Shown here piece by piece: positions 8,332 to 16,366 of a DNA stretch of 64,000 nt (positions are counted from its first letter, which is position 1; each line of letters begins with the position of its first letter). The DNA lies in assembly GCF_011762125.1 (NCBI RefSeq), contig NZ_JAASQN010000001.1, forward strand, positions 124,001 through 188,000, given 5' to 3'. Both the position numbers and the translations under genes were made by a program. Source of the stretch: Sphingopyxis panaciterrae (GTDB taxonomy: Bacteria; Pseudomonadota; Alphaproteobacteria; Sphingomonadales; Sphingomonadaceae). Under the pieces are notes generated by a model that had not been told where the DNA came from, made no database searches, and saw only the letters and a list, made by a program, of their open reading frames with translations.

Positions 8332-8490
8332 GCGGACGCACAGTCTTTAGCCCCTCCCCTTTAGGGGAGGGGTTGGGGTGGGAGCTCGAAACCTTGCGCA
8401 AGGCCGATGGCCCCCACCCCCAACCCCTCCCCTGAAGGCGAGGGGCTTGATTAAACAAACGTCCGCTCACCACCCCAAAGCCGTCGCCTC
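8332..8490. repeat. Palindromic repeat CCCCTCCCCTTTAGGGGAGGGG, long form
   Basis: Begins GCGGACGCACAGTCTTTAG, contains the hairpin CCCCTCCCCTTTAGGGGAGG, about 75 extra bases with a second GGGGTGGG/CCCCACCCC arm pair, then CTTGATTAAACAAACG and CTCACCACCCCAAA. The same left and right ends occur joined without the middle part at 26635-26712. No gene is seen between 8287 and 8591. Confidence 0.75.
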
Positions 8491-8591
8491 CGCAATGGGG
8501 CCATCCCGGCGACCGCTTGTCTTTTCCAAGATAATATGAGCTATTGGCAGCAAGTCGCACCTGATTTCCTTTGGAGAGCGAGGGAGCGTTT

Positions 8592-8726
8592 ATGGCCGAC
8601 GACGACAAGCGAGGCGGTCCGGACCGGCGGTCGGAAGACCGGCGCGCCGCCCAGGATCCCGATTACAAGGGCGGCGAACGCCGCAAGGCCGATCGCCGAT
8701 CGGGCAAGGATCGCCGTTCGTCCTGA
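8592..8726 (+). CDS. Very charged 44-residue protein
   Basis: The ORF encodes MADDDKRGGPDRRSEDRRAA and continues with GGERRKADRRSGKDRRSS. It is too short for routine gene calling, but a purine-rich GGAGAGCGAGGGAG run precedes the ATG and codon third positions are GC-rich. The repeated RR-D-RR spacing suggests an RNA- or nucleic-acid-binding or disordered protein. I do not know the family. The next gene starts 50 nt downstream on the same strand. Confidence 0.5.
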   Translation: MADDDKRGGPDRRSEDRRAAQDPDYKGGERRKADRRSGKDRRSS

Positions 8727-8776
8727 GTTTGCCATGAAAGAAGGCAGGCCGGTCCTGCTGTTCGAAAGGATTTGCC

Positions 8777-9469
8777 GTGACCGAACCGCGCGTGCCGCGC
8801 CTCAGCGTCGATATCATATCCGACGTCATGTGTCCCTGGTGCATCATCGGCTGGCTGAAGTTCGAACAGGTGATGGCGCATTTCGCGGGCCGGCTGGACT
8901 TCCGCGTCCAATGGCACCCGTTCGAACTCAATCCCGACATGCCGCGCGAGGGTGAGGATGCGGCCAGCCATGTGATGCGCAAATATGGCATCAGCGCCGA
9001 GCAGAGCCGCGCGAACAGCGGACGGATGGCGGCGATCGCCGAGGAACTGGGTTTCACCTTCAACCGCGGGCCCGGGTTCCGGATGCGCAATAGTTTTGAC
9101 GCCCATCGGCTGCTCAGTTGGGCGGGCGCGCTCGAGGAACCCGAACAACAGAGTGCGACGGGCGTCCAGACCGCCTTGAAGCTTGGCCTGTTTCGCGCGC
9201 ACTTCACGGACAATCGCGATGTCGGGGATCATGCCGTGCTGGCCGATGTCGCGGCATCGGTCGGGCTCGACGGTGCGCGGGCTGCCGCCATTCTGGCGAA
9301 CGGCGAGTTCGGCGAGATGGTGCGGACCGAGGAAGCCTATTGGGCCGACCAGAATATCACCGGCGTGCCCGCCTTCATCCTTGGCGGCCGGATGCTGATT
9401 CCCGGCGCCCAGGATCCCGAGGCCTTCATTCGGGTCATCGAGAATAAGGTTCTCGCCGCCGCCGGTTGA
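8777..9469 (+). CDS. DsbA-family (FrnE-type) thiol-disulfide oxidoreductase
   Basis: A 230-residue thioredoxin-fold protein starting at GTG 8777, with AAAGGA seven bases upstream. The active site CPWC lies at about residue 19-22 (DVMCPWCIIGWLKFE), followed by the helical insertion and the cis-Pro loop ITGVPAFILGGRM. There is no signal peptide, so it acts in the cytoplasm like FrnE and 2-hydroxychromene-2-carboxylate isomerase relatives, rather than as periplasmic DsbA. Length and motif order match the FrnE group. The physiological substrate is unknown. Confidence 0.9.
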   Translation: MTEPRVPRLSVDIISDVMCPWCIIGWLKFEQVMAHFAGRLDFRVQWHPFELNPDMPREGEDAASHVMRKYGISAEQSRANSGRMAAIAEELGFTFNRGPGFRMRNSFDAHRLLSWAGALEEPEQQSATGVQTALKLGLFRAHFTDNRDVGDHAVLADVAASVGLDGARAAAILANGEFGEMVRTEEAYWADQNITGVPAFILGGRMLIPGAQDPEAFIRVIENKVLAAAG

Positions 9470-9559
9470 GGAACCGCAGGCGCAGCGGGGGCGTTTTCCG
9501 GTCATCCCCAACCGCCCGCGCGCGCGTTCCGTCCGGCGGGCCCAGAGATGGAGCCGGTC

Positions 9560-9871
9560 ATGGCCGATACCCCGCGCAAACCCGAATCAGAAGCCCCGGA
9601 GGCGCTCAACCGCGAACAGCAGGACGAAGAGGCGCAAGCGCAAACCGTTGCCGAGGCAGCGCGCCGCGAGCGCCGGCTGGAAGACAGCGACAAGGTCAAG
9701 AGCGGCGACGAAAGCGACGATGCGCAGGACCTGGTCGACCATATGCGCCAGATGGAGCGATCGGGGCGGATCGACATGGACGCGTATCGCGGCGAGCGCA
9801 GCGACGACGATGAGGATGGCGAACTGGGCGAAGGCGGTATCGAAGACGACGAACCCCGCGGCGCGCCGTGA
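9560..9871 (+). CDS. Acidic disordered hypothetical protein
   Basis: Start at ATG 9560 (MADTPRKPESEAPEALNREQ) is preferred over ATG 9548 because GGAG lies six bases before it. The 103 residues are dominated by Asp, Glu, Arg and Gln, with no hydrophobic core (KVKSGDESDDAQDLVDHMRQ, DDDEDGELGEGG). The only helix-like piece is DLVDHMRQMERSGRIDMDAY. It is probably intrinsically disordered; function unknown. Codon usage is typical of the genome. Confidence 0.65.
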   Translation: MADTPRKPESEAPEALNREQQDEEAQAQTVAEAARRERRLEDSDKVKSGDESDDAQDLVDHMRQMERSGRIDMDAYRGERSDDDEDGELGEGGIEDDEPRGAP

Positions 9872-9922
9872 GAGCATGGAGTGGCCTGGCGGTTGTCGGC
9901 CGGCAGCGGGCATTCTCTTCTT

Positions 9923-9995
9923 CGTCACCCCGGGCTTGATTCTGGGTCCATGACTTCAGCGCCGCTGGGGATCCCGGATCAAGTCCGGGGCGACG
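9923..9995. repeat. Dispersed palindromic repeat, CCCGGxxTTGAxCCGGG family (copy 2)
   Basis: Left end CGTCACCCCGGGCTTGATTC and right end ATCCCGGATCAAGTCCGGGG with CGACG closing. It is shorter inside than the copy at 3126-3220. It lies between an acidic hypothetical gene and the SNase gene. Confidence 0.75.
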
Positions 9996-10082
9996 AAGGC
10001 AGAAGACGGTAACATCCGCTCTTTCCGTCCCAACGCATATGCCGCGGGGCGATCTTTTGACGATATGACGGCCGTTCATTCG

Positions 10083-10112
10083 CCTCAATCGGATATGCCT
10101 CAATCGGATATG
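10083..10112. repeat. Tandem duplication of a 15-mer
   Basis: CCTCAATCGGATATG occurs twice, head to tail, without mismatch. It sits about 90 bp before the SNase start, in otherwise unremarkable intergenic sequence (9996-10203). It could be a paired protein-binding site or simple slippage. Confidence 0.7.
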
Positions 10113-10203
10113 GTGCCGTCGCGGACGCGTTTCGCGGGCTTGTGCGCCATAGCGGAGGCGCCTCGCCGGGATTTTGCTCACCCCGCCATGGCAGGTTGCC
10201 GAC

Positions 10204-10770
10204 ATGGTTCGTCGTCCACCCTATCCGTACAACCGGTACCCGCGCGTCCGTCATCCGTATCGCCGTCCCGGCAAAACGCGCTTCGCGCTTTGGCTGTTCG
10301 TGGCGATGGCGGGCGGCTTTGCGGGAACGCTGGTCGCCTTGCAGGCCACCCAGGGCCCGCAGGCGCGCGGGGCCGGGGCGTCTGTTCTCAGCGGTGCGGT
10401 CGCAGTGGCCGCGCCCGACCAGTTCCGTGCGCGCTTTGGCTTTTGCCACGGCGGGGGCGGGCAAAACTGCGTCGTCGACGGCGATACTTTCCGGTTCGCG
10501 GGCGAGACATACCGGATTGCGGATATCGACACCCCTGAAACGCATCCGCCGCGGTGCGCCGAAGAGGCGGCGCTGGGTCAAGCCGCGACCGAACGGCTGC
10601 GGGGCCTGCTGAACGAGGGCGCGTTCAGCCTCGATGCAATCGACCGTGACACCGATGTGCACGGGCGCAAGCTGCGTATCGTGACGCGTGACGGGACAAG
10701 CGTCGGCGAGCGGCTGGTGGACGAGGGGCTGGCGCGGCGGTGGGTGGGGCGCCGCAGCCCATGGTGCTAG
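10204..10770 (+). CDS. Membrane-anchored staphylococcal-nuclease-like (SNase) protein
   Basis: Start at ATG 10204 (MVRRPPYPYNRYPRVRHPYR) is preferred; ATG 10174 adds ten residues. A basic, Tyr/Pro-rich cytoplasmic tail is followed by one hydrophobic helix (FALWLFVAMAGGFAGTLVAL), so the nuclease domain is outside the inner membrane. The SNase core is complete: DGDTFRFAGETYRIADIDTP with the Glu of PETHPP, the RLRGLL helix, DVHGRKLR with the second catalytic Arg, and GERLVDEGLARRW. It should be a calcium-dependent nuclease, though no activity is shown. The TAG stop at 10768-10770 lies inside a palindromic repeat. Confidence 0.85.
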   Translation: MVRRPPYPYNRYPRVRHPYRRPGKTRFALWLFVAMAGGFAGTLVALQATQGPQARGAGASVLSGAVAVAAPDQFRARFGFCHGGGGQNCVVDGDTFRFAGETYRIADIDTPETHPPRCAEEAALGQAATERLRGLLNEGAFSLDAIDRDTDVHGRKLRIVTRDGTSVGERLVDEGLARRWVGRRSPWC

Positions 10771-10913
10771 GTTGTATCGACATTCAGCCCATGGCGGCCT
10801 GCAAATGACGATTTTCCGTGCTTCCGGTGCTCACCTACTGCAGTACGCTGCGCTCCGGATCACGAAAAATCGCCATTTTCGGCTCACCCTGAACCGAATG
10901 TCGATACAACCTA
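10768..10913. repeat. 146-bp cruciform repeat element (copy 1)
   Basis: TAGGTTGTATCGACATTC (10768-10785) is the exact reverse complement of GAATGTCGATACAACCTA (10896-10913). Inner arms (CGATTTTCC-GTG and CACGAAAAATCG) and the central TACTGCAGTA extend the palindrome over nearly its whole length. A second copy at 42025-42169 keeps the middle (CGGCCTGCAAATG, CTTCCGGTGCTCACCTACTG) while the arms differ with compensating changes. Both copies lie between convergent genes, so a bidirectional terminator role is likely. Confidence 0.85.
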
Positions 10914-10925
10914 AGGGTCCTGACC

Positions 10926-11546
10926 CTAATCCTCGCCCGGTGTTCCCCACAGCGCCTCGTGCACGGTGCCGCGCCCGAGCGACGGTTGGAAGATGAAGGC
11001 ATATAGATAGACCGAAAGCGCGAGGCTGATCAGCGTCAGTCCGCCGACCGGCTGGACGAGACCGACGAGCGCGCCGATGGCGGCGGCGAGCGACAGGAGC
11101 GTCAGTCTTTTATGCGCCTTTACATCATGGCTCTGGCGGTCGGGGCGGCGCCCGACGATCGACAGCGCCACGCGCGCGATCGGCGGCAGTGCGAAGGCGA
11201 GCGCCATCCAGATCCAGTGATCGGCCGTGTCGCCAGCGTCGAACAAACGCCCGACGAGCCCCGTCGGCGCGCCGCCGAAGACGCCGATCGCGGCCATGAT
11301 CGCGGCCATCGCCAGCGTTTCGAGCAGATCGACCGTCGCCTCGGGTGCAAAATAGCGCGGCTTGCCGTCGATGCCGGGAAAGGCGGCGATCGCGCCTTCG
11401 CCATATTGGGCGCCGAAATAGAGCAGCATCAGCATCGCGGCCCAGACGTGAAGCGTGTCGGGAAAGGGCGCAGTCAGCGAACCGTAAAGGAAACTGCCGA
11501 GAAAGCCCGGATAGATCAGGCTGTAGACATAAGTCGGCAGCCGCAT
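10926..11546 (-). CDS. Multi-pass membrane protein of unknown function
   Basis: A 206-residue protein starting MRLPTYVYSLIYPGFLGSFL, with about five hydrophobic helices (AAMLMLLYFGAQYGEGAIA, LAMAAIMAAIGVFGGAP, IWMALAFALPPIARVALSIV, LTLLSLAAAIGALVGLVQPV, LTLISLALSVYLYAFIFQPS). No transporter or enzyme motif is visible. It begins six bases after the stop of the exported protein at 11553-12329, so the two form an operon. Function unknown. Confidence 0.75.
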   Translation of the reverse strand: MRLPTYVYSLIYPGFLGSFLYGSLTAPFPDTLHVWAAMLMLLYFGAQYGEGAIAAFPGIDGKPRYFAPEATVDLLETLAMAAIMAAIGVFGGAPTGLVGRLFDAGDTADHWIWMALAFALPPIARVALSIVGRRPDRQSHDVKAHKRLTLLSLAAAIGALVGLVQPVGGLTLISLALSVYLYAFIFQPSLGRGTVHEALWGTPGED

Positions 11547-11552
11547 CGGGCG

Positions 11553-12329
11553 TCAGCGCCGGCCGGGCGGGATGTCGGCTTCAGCCGCCGCTTCGGCTTC
11601 GGCGGCCGCCGCTTCGGCCTCAGCCGCCATCGCTTCGTCGGCATCCACGGCTTCCTGGTCGGTTTCGCCGGGCGCCATTTCGGGCAATTCGTCGCGCAGC
11701 GGCGCGTCCGGTCCGGCGAGCTGGCGGTCGATGTCGGCGGCGAGCAGCTGCGCGACCGGATCGTCGCCGCGCGCGCGCCATTCGTCGCGGCGGGCGGAGA
11801 GCGCCCGGATGCGCTGATCCTCGGGCAGATCGGCGATCTCGACATAGAAGCGGACGAGTTGCAGCCAGGGTGCCTCGTCGGTCAGCACATCCTCGGCCCA
11901 GCGGCTGAACGGGCTGCCAACAGGCCGCCAGCTGCCGTCGCTATGATCAAGGAAGAAGAGCACGCGGGACCCCCGCGGGAAGGCATAGCGATTGCAGGCG
12001 CCGGCAAGGCTTTGCGGATGCGCATCCTTGAGCTCATAGGGATTGCTGAGCAAAAATTCGGCGTCGGTCGCGATCATCGCGGGCAGAGCGACCGGCTCGG
12101 TGGGCCATTCGCCTTTGAGCGCTTCGACCGGCTGGACCCGGATCATCATCTCGTCGCTATTGCCGGATTCGGGATCGCCGTCCTCGACGATGCCGAGAAG
12201 AATCACGTCGGCCCGCTGGACGAGTTCGATATTGGTCGGCACGCGATAACCCGGGACGACCGAGCAGGCGAGGGCGGGAAGCGGCGCGGCGGCGAGCACG
12301 AGCGCGGCGAGGGGCAGGAGCGTGCGCAT
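11553..12329 (-). CDS. Exported protein with Ala/Glu-rich C-terminal tail
   Basis: A 258-residue protein with a clear signal peptide (MRTLLPLAALVLAAAPLPAL ending in ALA-C). The mature part begins CSVVPGYRVP and continues with strand-rich sequence (RADVILLGIVEDG, MMIRVQPVEALKGEW) and a PRGSRVLFFLDHSDGSW segment. This general layout, an N-terminal Cys and a beta-barrel-like fold, recalls TIMP/netrin-like exported domains, but that is a weak guess. The last 45 residues are a low-complexity Ala/Glu stretch. It is upstream of, and coupled to, the membrane protein at 10926-11546. Confidence 0.7.
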   Translation of the reverse strand: MRTLLPLAALVLAAAPLPALACSVVPGYRVPTNIELVQRADVILLGIVEDGDPESGNSDEMMIRVQPVEALKGEWPTEPVALPAMIATDAEFLLSNPYELKDAHPQSLAGACNRYAFPRGSRVLFFLDHSDGSWRPVGSPFSRWAEDVLTDEAPWLQLVRFYVEIADLPEDQRIRALSARRDEWRARGDDPVAQLLAADIDRQLAGPDAPLRDELPEMAPGETDQEAVDADEAMAAEAEAAAAEAEAAAEADIPPGRR

Positions 12330-12474
12330 AAGGGGAAGCTAGCGCGTCGGCGGGCGATTGAAAAGCGGCGCGGCTTTCGGGCAGCTCGTCGGCCGGAGGG
12401 AGCCAAGGCCGATTTGGTGCGTATGGTGGCTATCGTCCTCGCAGGCTTGCTGCGGAACGCCAAGGAGAATGACC

Positions 12475-12732
12475 ATGGCTGAACATGACCATAGCGCGAT
12501 CAAGGAACATATGAACGTCGTCGGCGCCGATGGCGTCCATCTGGGCACCGTCGACCATCTCGACGGCGAACGGATCAAGCTGACCAAGTCGGACAGTCCG
12601 CAATCGGAAGACGGGCAGGGCGGCAAGCATCATTACCTGCCTGCCGGCCTGGTGGCGTCGGTCGACGGCGACACGGTGCGCCTGTCGGCGACCGCGGCGA
12701 ATGCGGCCGAACTGTTCGAGGAAGCCGAATAA
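12475..12732 (+). CDS. DUF2171-type small protein
   Basis: Start at ATG 12475 is fixed by AAGGAGA eight bases upstream; longer in-frame starts are not used. The 85 residues (MAEHDHSAIKEHMNVVGADG...VHLGTVDHLDGERIKLTK) show the PRC-barrel-like DUF2171 pattern: HMxVVGxDGxHxGTVD, then KLTKxD and HHYLPxGLV. These cytosolic proteins are widespread in proteobacteria, and their role is unknown. A strong terminator follows. Confidence 0.85.
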   Translation: MAEHDHSAIKEHMNVVGADGVHLGTVDHLDGERIKLTKSDSPQSEDGQGGKHHYLPAGLVASVDGDTVRLSATAANAAELFEEAE

Positions 12733-12803
12733 CCGCGCCTTCGCGACGCTGAAGCGATAACCAGAGGGCCGGCCGCGCAATCCGGCGCCCCGGCACCGAA
12801 ACT

Positions 12804-12836
12804 GGCCCGCCCCGACGCCCCGGGGCGGGCCATTTT
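12804..12836 (+). terminator. Terminator after the DUF2171 gene
   Basis: GGCCCGCCCC (12804-12813) pairs with GGGGCGGGCC (12822-12831) around an 8-nt loop and is followed by ATTTTAT. It lies about 75 bases after the stop codon. Confidence 0.8.
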
Positions 12837-12914
12837 ATGCGGGCATAGGAGCTCGCCGCGCCCCGGGAGGCCTATTGGTGATTTTTCAACGCCCCGCGGC
12901 TATGAGGGCGGGCG

Positions 12915-14504
12915 ATGGGAGCCGAGGGGACAAGGAACAGACCGCGCGGGGCGCGGGGCGGCGTGCTGCAGCTTGCCGCCGCGACGCTGCTGTTCGCCGC
13001 CGGCTATGCCATCGCCAACCGCTATCAGCTGACGCACAATGTCCTTTACCGTATCGCGGCGGGCGACATGGAAAGCGCGGTGCGCGCGATGCTGTTCCTT
13101 GGCGTGCAGGCGGCGATCCTGTTCGCGGCGCTGGTCCTGCTGCCGGGGCGCTGGGCGGCGCTGCTGCTCGTGCTTGCGGGGGCGTCGATCCTCGTCAACC
13201 ATGGCTATAGCGGGATCGTCGGCGAGCCCGTCGATGGCGGGACGCTGGCGTGGATGATCGCCGAAACCGGGCAGGCGGGCAACGCGGCGGGCCAGTTTAC
13301 CGCGCCCTTGCTGCTCGCCGGGGCGCAGGCGGCGGCGGCGCTGACGCTGTTCGCCGCAGCGCGCTGGCTGGTACGCAGCCTTGCGGCGCCGCGATGGGGG
13401 CGCGGGATCGCGGCTGGCGTGGCGGCGATGCTGCTCCTGCCCGCAACCCTCTATCGCCACGCCGATGTGTGGCCCGAAGCGGCCGAGCGCAATATCCCGG
13501 GACTCGGCTGGGACCTGATGACCGCGCCGCCGCCGCCGCCGCGCGCCGCGCCCGAACTTAGCTCCGACCCGGCGGCGAAGACGCCGCGGCACATCGTGTG
13601 GCTGATCGACGAGAGCGTCGCCGCGGCGCCGTTTGCGCGGCTGATCGCGCCCCGGCTTGCCGGCGTGCCGCACCTCGATTTCGGGGTCGCCGCGGCGATG
13701 GGGCAATGCAGCGCGCCGGCGCAGGTCGCGCTGCGTTCGGGGGTCGACGTGCGCCGCGCCTCGCCCGCGATCGACCTGCGCCGCACACCGTCGATCTGGG
13801 CCTATGCGAAGCGCGCGGGGTATCGCACGGTGCTGATCGACGGGCAGACGGCCGGCGCGCCGCAGAATCTGCTGCTGGAGCCCGAACGCGCGCTGATCGA
13901 CGATTTCCGGCCGATGCCGGGCGGGATCGACACCGACCGGACGATCGCCGACGCGGTGAATGCGGCGATGAAGGACGATGCGAAAAGCTTTACCCTCGTC
14001 GTGCTGCGCGGGGTGCATTTCCAGTATCGCGATCATTATCCGGCGGGCGCGATCCCCGCGGACAGCCCGGTCGCGCTGCAGTATGACACCGCGCTCGGCT
14101 GGTCGAAGGCGCGTTTTTTCGAGCGGCTGCTGGGGGGGGTCGACCGCGACGCGGTGGCAATCGTCTATACGTCCGACCATGGGCAGAATCTGACCCCCGG
14201 CGCATTGCCGCATTGCAGCCGCGAGGCGGTGCGCGACGAGTTTCGCATTCCGCTGCTCGCCTTCCTGCCCGACGCGCTTGCGGCGCGCTATGCCGCCGCG
14301 CCGCGCCGCGGGCATTCGGCGAGCCAGATCTTTCCCGCGACGCTGGGCTGGATGGGCTATGATCCGGCCAAGGCGGCGGCGCTGTACGACAACGACCTCG
14401 ATCGACCGACGGCGCGCTATGTGTGGTTCGGGCGCACCGTGATCCCGATGGGCAGCGATACGCATGTGACGCTGGCCGGGGGACCCGATTTTCCCGGCAA
14501 TTAG
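12915..14504 (+). CDS. Membrane-bound EptA/sulfatase-superfamily hydrolase or transferase
   Basis: A 529-residue protein. The N-terminal third has four to five membrane helices (LQLAAATLLFAAGYAIANRY, AMLFLGVQAAILFAALVLLP, LLVLAGASILVNHGYSGIVG, LLLAGAQAAAALTLFAAARW). From residue about 225 follows a periplasmic alkaline-phosphatase-fold domain: HIVWLIDESV (metal Asp/Glu), MGQCSAPAQVALRSG at the nucleophile site, and VYTSDHGQNLTPG for the second metal site. This order is that of lipid A phosphoethanolamine transferases (EptA/YhjW). The usual nucleophile Thr is not obvious; Ser of CSAPA is the likely substitute. Probable envelope modification enzyme, exact substrate unknown. Confidence 0.75.
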   Translation: MGAEGTRNRPRGARGGVLQLAAATLLFAAGYAIANRYQLTHNVLYRIAAGDMESAVRAMLFLGVQAAILFAALVLLPGRWAALLLVLAGASILVNHGYSGIVGEPVDGGTLAWMIAETGQAGNAAGQFTAPLLLAGAQAAAALTLFAAARWLVRSLAAPRWGRGIAAGVAAMLLLPATLYRHADVWPEAAERNIPGLGWDLMTAPPPPPRAAPELSSDPAAKTPRHIVWLIDESVAAAPFARLIAPRLAGVPHLDFGVAAAMGQCSAPAQVALRSGVDVRRASPAIDLRRTPSIWAYAKRAGYRTVLIDGQTAGAPQNLLLEPERALIDDFRPMPGGIDTDRTIADAVNAAMKDDAKSFTLVVLRGVHFQYRDHYPAGAIPADSPVALQYDTALGWSKARFFERLLGGVDRDAVAIVYTSDHGQNLTPGALPHCSREAVRDEFRIPLLAFLPDALAARYAAAPRRGHSASQIFPATLGWMGYDPAKAAALYDNDLDRPTARYVWFGRTVIPMGSDTHVTLAGGPDFPGN

Positions 14505-14524
14505 AGCGTCATGTCATCACGCTC
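14504..14524. terminator. Short hairpin between convergent genes
   Basis: GAGCGT (14504-14509) pairs with ACGCTC (14519-14524), with a CATGTCATC loop. It fills the gap between two convergent stop codons (14504 and 14533). No T tract is seen, so termination strength is uncertain. Confidence 0.5.
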
Positions 14525-14532
14525 CAGCCGCG

Positions 14533-14691
14533 TCAGTGCGGCTTGGGGACGGCCGGCTTGTTCGCGATCAGCTTGTTCAGCGTCGTGATACGCTGGCGCG
14601 CGCTGGTCCAGTCGCGTTCGGGATGCGCCTGAATCTGGTCCAGAAGGACGCGAACCTCCTGGCGGCGCTCGCTTTCGGTTACGGCCTGCAT
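14533..14691 (-). CDS. 52-residue conserved-looking small protein
   Basis: ATG 14691 is preceded on the minus strand by AAGGAGA at good spacing, which fixes the start and argues that this short ORF is translated. The protein (MQAVTESERRQEVRVLLDQI...) is a charged amphipathic helix followed by LNKLIANKPAVPKPH. No domain is recognised. A longer 219-codon frame through the same stop has no ribosome binding site and is not preferred. Confidence 0.7.
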   Translation of the reverse strand: MQAVTESERRQEVRVLLDQIQAHPERDWTSARQRITTLNKLIANKPAVPKPH

Positions 14692-14821
14692 CGGCTTTCT
14701 CCTTTCGCGGGGCAGCATAGCATGGCTGCGCCGAGTCGCCCGATCGGTTCGCCGCCTGCCGGGCGCGGTCCGCCTTATGGCGCGGTGGGCGCGCCGCGGC
14801 GGCTGGCGCTGCGCCGCGGCG

Positions 14822-15346
14822 ATGCCTATGTACGCCGCGATGTTGCATGCGGTTTCCAGACAGATTGTGATCGGCCGGCTGAAGACGAAGCCGCTGCTCG
14901 CGGGGCAATTGCTGTGCGCGCTCGCCGCGGCGGGGCTGGCGGTGCGGCAGGTCCATGGCGCGTGGGACGGCGGCGCGGGCGAGGCGGTGCGCGCGCTGCT
15001 GTTCGGCAATCTGCTGGTGACCGCGGGGATCGCGGCGGCGTTGCTTGGTTTTGCCGCCTTTTTTCGCGCCTGGCGTTGGCGCGATGCCTTTATCTGGCAC
15101 GACGGCGCGCGGCTGTACCGTGGCGGCGGGCAAAGCTGGCCGCTGCCGCTGATCCGCGACGTGGTGATCGTGAAGAGCGAGCTGGGCATCACGTCGCTGC
15201 GGCTGGTCGTTGACGACGATAGCGAGGTGACGCGCGAACTGGTGAAGCTGTATCTGCTCGAAGATTCGCCCGAGGCGGTGCGCGGCGGGGTGATGTTCGC
15301 GGTGGGACGGACGGAGGGCGCGACGGTTTCGGCATCGGTGCATTGA
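14822..15346 (+). CDS. Two-helix membrane protein with cytoplasmic C-terminal domain
   Basis: About 174 residues; the start is uncertain among ATG 14822, 14828 and 14840 because no good Shine-Dalgarno is visible. Two membrane helices (PLLAGQLLCALAAAGLAV and FGNLLVTAGIAAALLGFAAF) precede a strand-rich domain (DAFIWHDGARLYRGGGQSWP, SLRLVVDDDSEV). It resembles small PH-like membrane proteins that follow two helices, but this is not certain. A copy of its last 22 codons survives at 16367-16435, so a paralogue once stood nearby. Confidence 0.65.
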   Translation: MPMYAAMLHAVSRQIVIGRLKTKPLLAGQLLCALAAAGLAVRQVHGAWDGGAGEAVRALLFGNLLVTAGIAAALLGFAAFFRAWRWRDAFIWHDGARLYRGGGQSWPLPLIRDVVIVKSELGITSLRLVVDDDSEVTRELVKLYLLEDSPEAVRGGVMFAVGRTEGATVSASVH

Positions 15347-15482
15347 AGGGAGGGGTGGCGGGACCGGCGCAGGGGCGCCGGGCGATAGGACCGTTATGGC
15401 GGTAAAAGCCCGCGGCGTTTCCGGCGCGCGGTGATAAGCCTGTGGCGCTCGCCGGACCAGGCGGCGCAAGGGGGGATTGTCG

Positions 15483-16223
15483 ATGGAATATGCGAAGTGG
15501 GCGGCGCTGGCTGGCGCCTCATTGGCATTGGCTTTGGCGGGATGCGCGCCTGGCAAGGATCCGCCGCGGAGCGCAGGAATGAAGCCGCCCCCGCTGGTTC
15601 CCGTCGCGGCGATCGTCAACGCACTGAAGTGCGAGCTGGCCGAAACCTTTGCGAACCGGAACTTCGGCCGCGACTTGCTGAAAACCGACCCGCAGGGCAA
15701 CGCCACGATCGACGTCACGCTGTCGCTGGGCAATGTGACGGCGAAGGGGCGGAGCGGCGAGGCGGGGCTGGAAGTGGCGCCGCTGGGCATTACGCTGGGC
15801 CCATCGGGATCGCGCGGCCGTACGGTGACCGCGACCGATTCGATCGAATTTGAATTCAGCTATGCGGCCAGCGACGGACGCGCGGTCCCGGCCTTTTGTA
15901 CCGCGCTGGAGAGCAGCGCCAAGGCGGGCCGCGGCGCCGGCACGCCACCTGTCACCGTCGTGGAGGGCGATCCGTTTGTCACCCTGCTCAACGGGATCAA
16001 GGCCGAATATGACAAGGTCAAACCGGGCGAGCCCAAGGTAAGCTTCGGCCCGCTCAGCTACACCTCGGCCTTCGAGATCGAGCGGAGCGAAGAATTTGGC
16101 GCCGAAGTCGCGTTTCTGGTGTTCAAGATCGGCGGCAAGCAATCGAAAACCACGACGATATCGCAGGAAGTGACGCTGAAGTTCGACATCTCCAAATTGC
16201 CGCCGCTGATTCCGCCCGGTTGA
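15483..16223 (+). CDS. Lipoprotein of unknown function
   Basis: ATG 15483 is chosen because AAGGGGGGA ends six bases before it. The 246 residues begin with a signal peptide and lipobox (ALALAGC), so the protein is lipid-anchored. The mature part has a conserved-looking start (PPPLVPVAAIVNALKCELAE) and beta-strand alternation, for example NATIDVTLSLGNVTAKGRSG and DSIEFEFSYAASDGR, ending VTLKFDISKLPPLIPPG. Similar lipoproteins occur in alphaproteobacteria without known function. The stretch 15347-15482 upstream holds nothing recognisable. Confidence 0.75.
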   Translation: MEYAKWAALAGASLALALAGCAPGKDPPRSAGMKPPPLVPVAAIVNALKCELAETFANRNFGRDLLKTDPQGNATIDVTLSLGNVTAKGRSGEAGLEVAPLGITLGPSGSRGRTVTATDSIEFEFSYAASDGRAVPAFCTALESSAKAGRGAGTPPVTVVEGDPFVTLLNGIKAEYDKVKPGEPKVSFGPLSYTSAFEIERSEEFGAEVAFLVFKIGGKQSKTTTISQEVTLKFDISKLPPLIPPG

Positions 16224-16334
16224 TCCCCGGGGCAGTGGGCCGGTTTTGGCCTGGGGGCGGCGCGTTCAGCCCTGCGACCTTCGTCACTCCGGACCTGACC
16301 CGGCATCGAAGCAAGATTGCGGTCAAGCGCAATC

Positions 16335-16363
16335 GGGGATTGTTGCACCTGCCATTGTAATTC
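16335..16363. repeat. 29-bp direct repeat left of the HNH gene
   Basis: GGGGATTGTTGCACCTG followed by CCATTGTAATTC; 27 of 29 bases match the copy at 17373-17401 on the far side of the HNH gene. A third, partial copy (CGTTGCACCTGTCA) lies at 17761-17774. Left of it stands a truncated half of the CCCGGxxTTGA repeat (16281-16312). Confidence 0.85.
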
Positions 16364-16366
16364 CCG

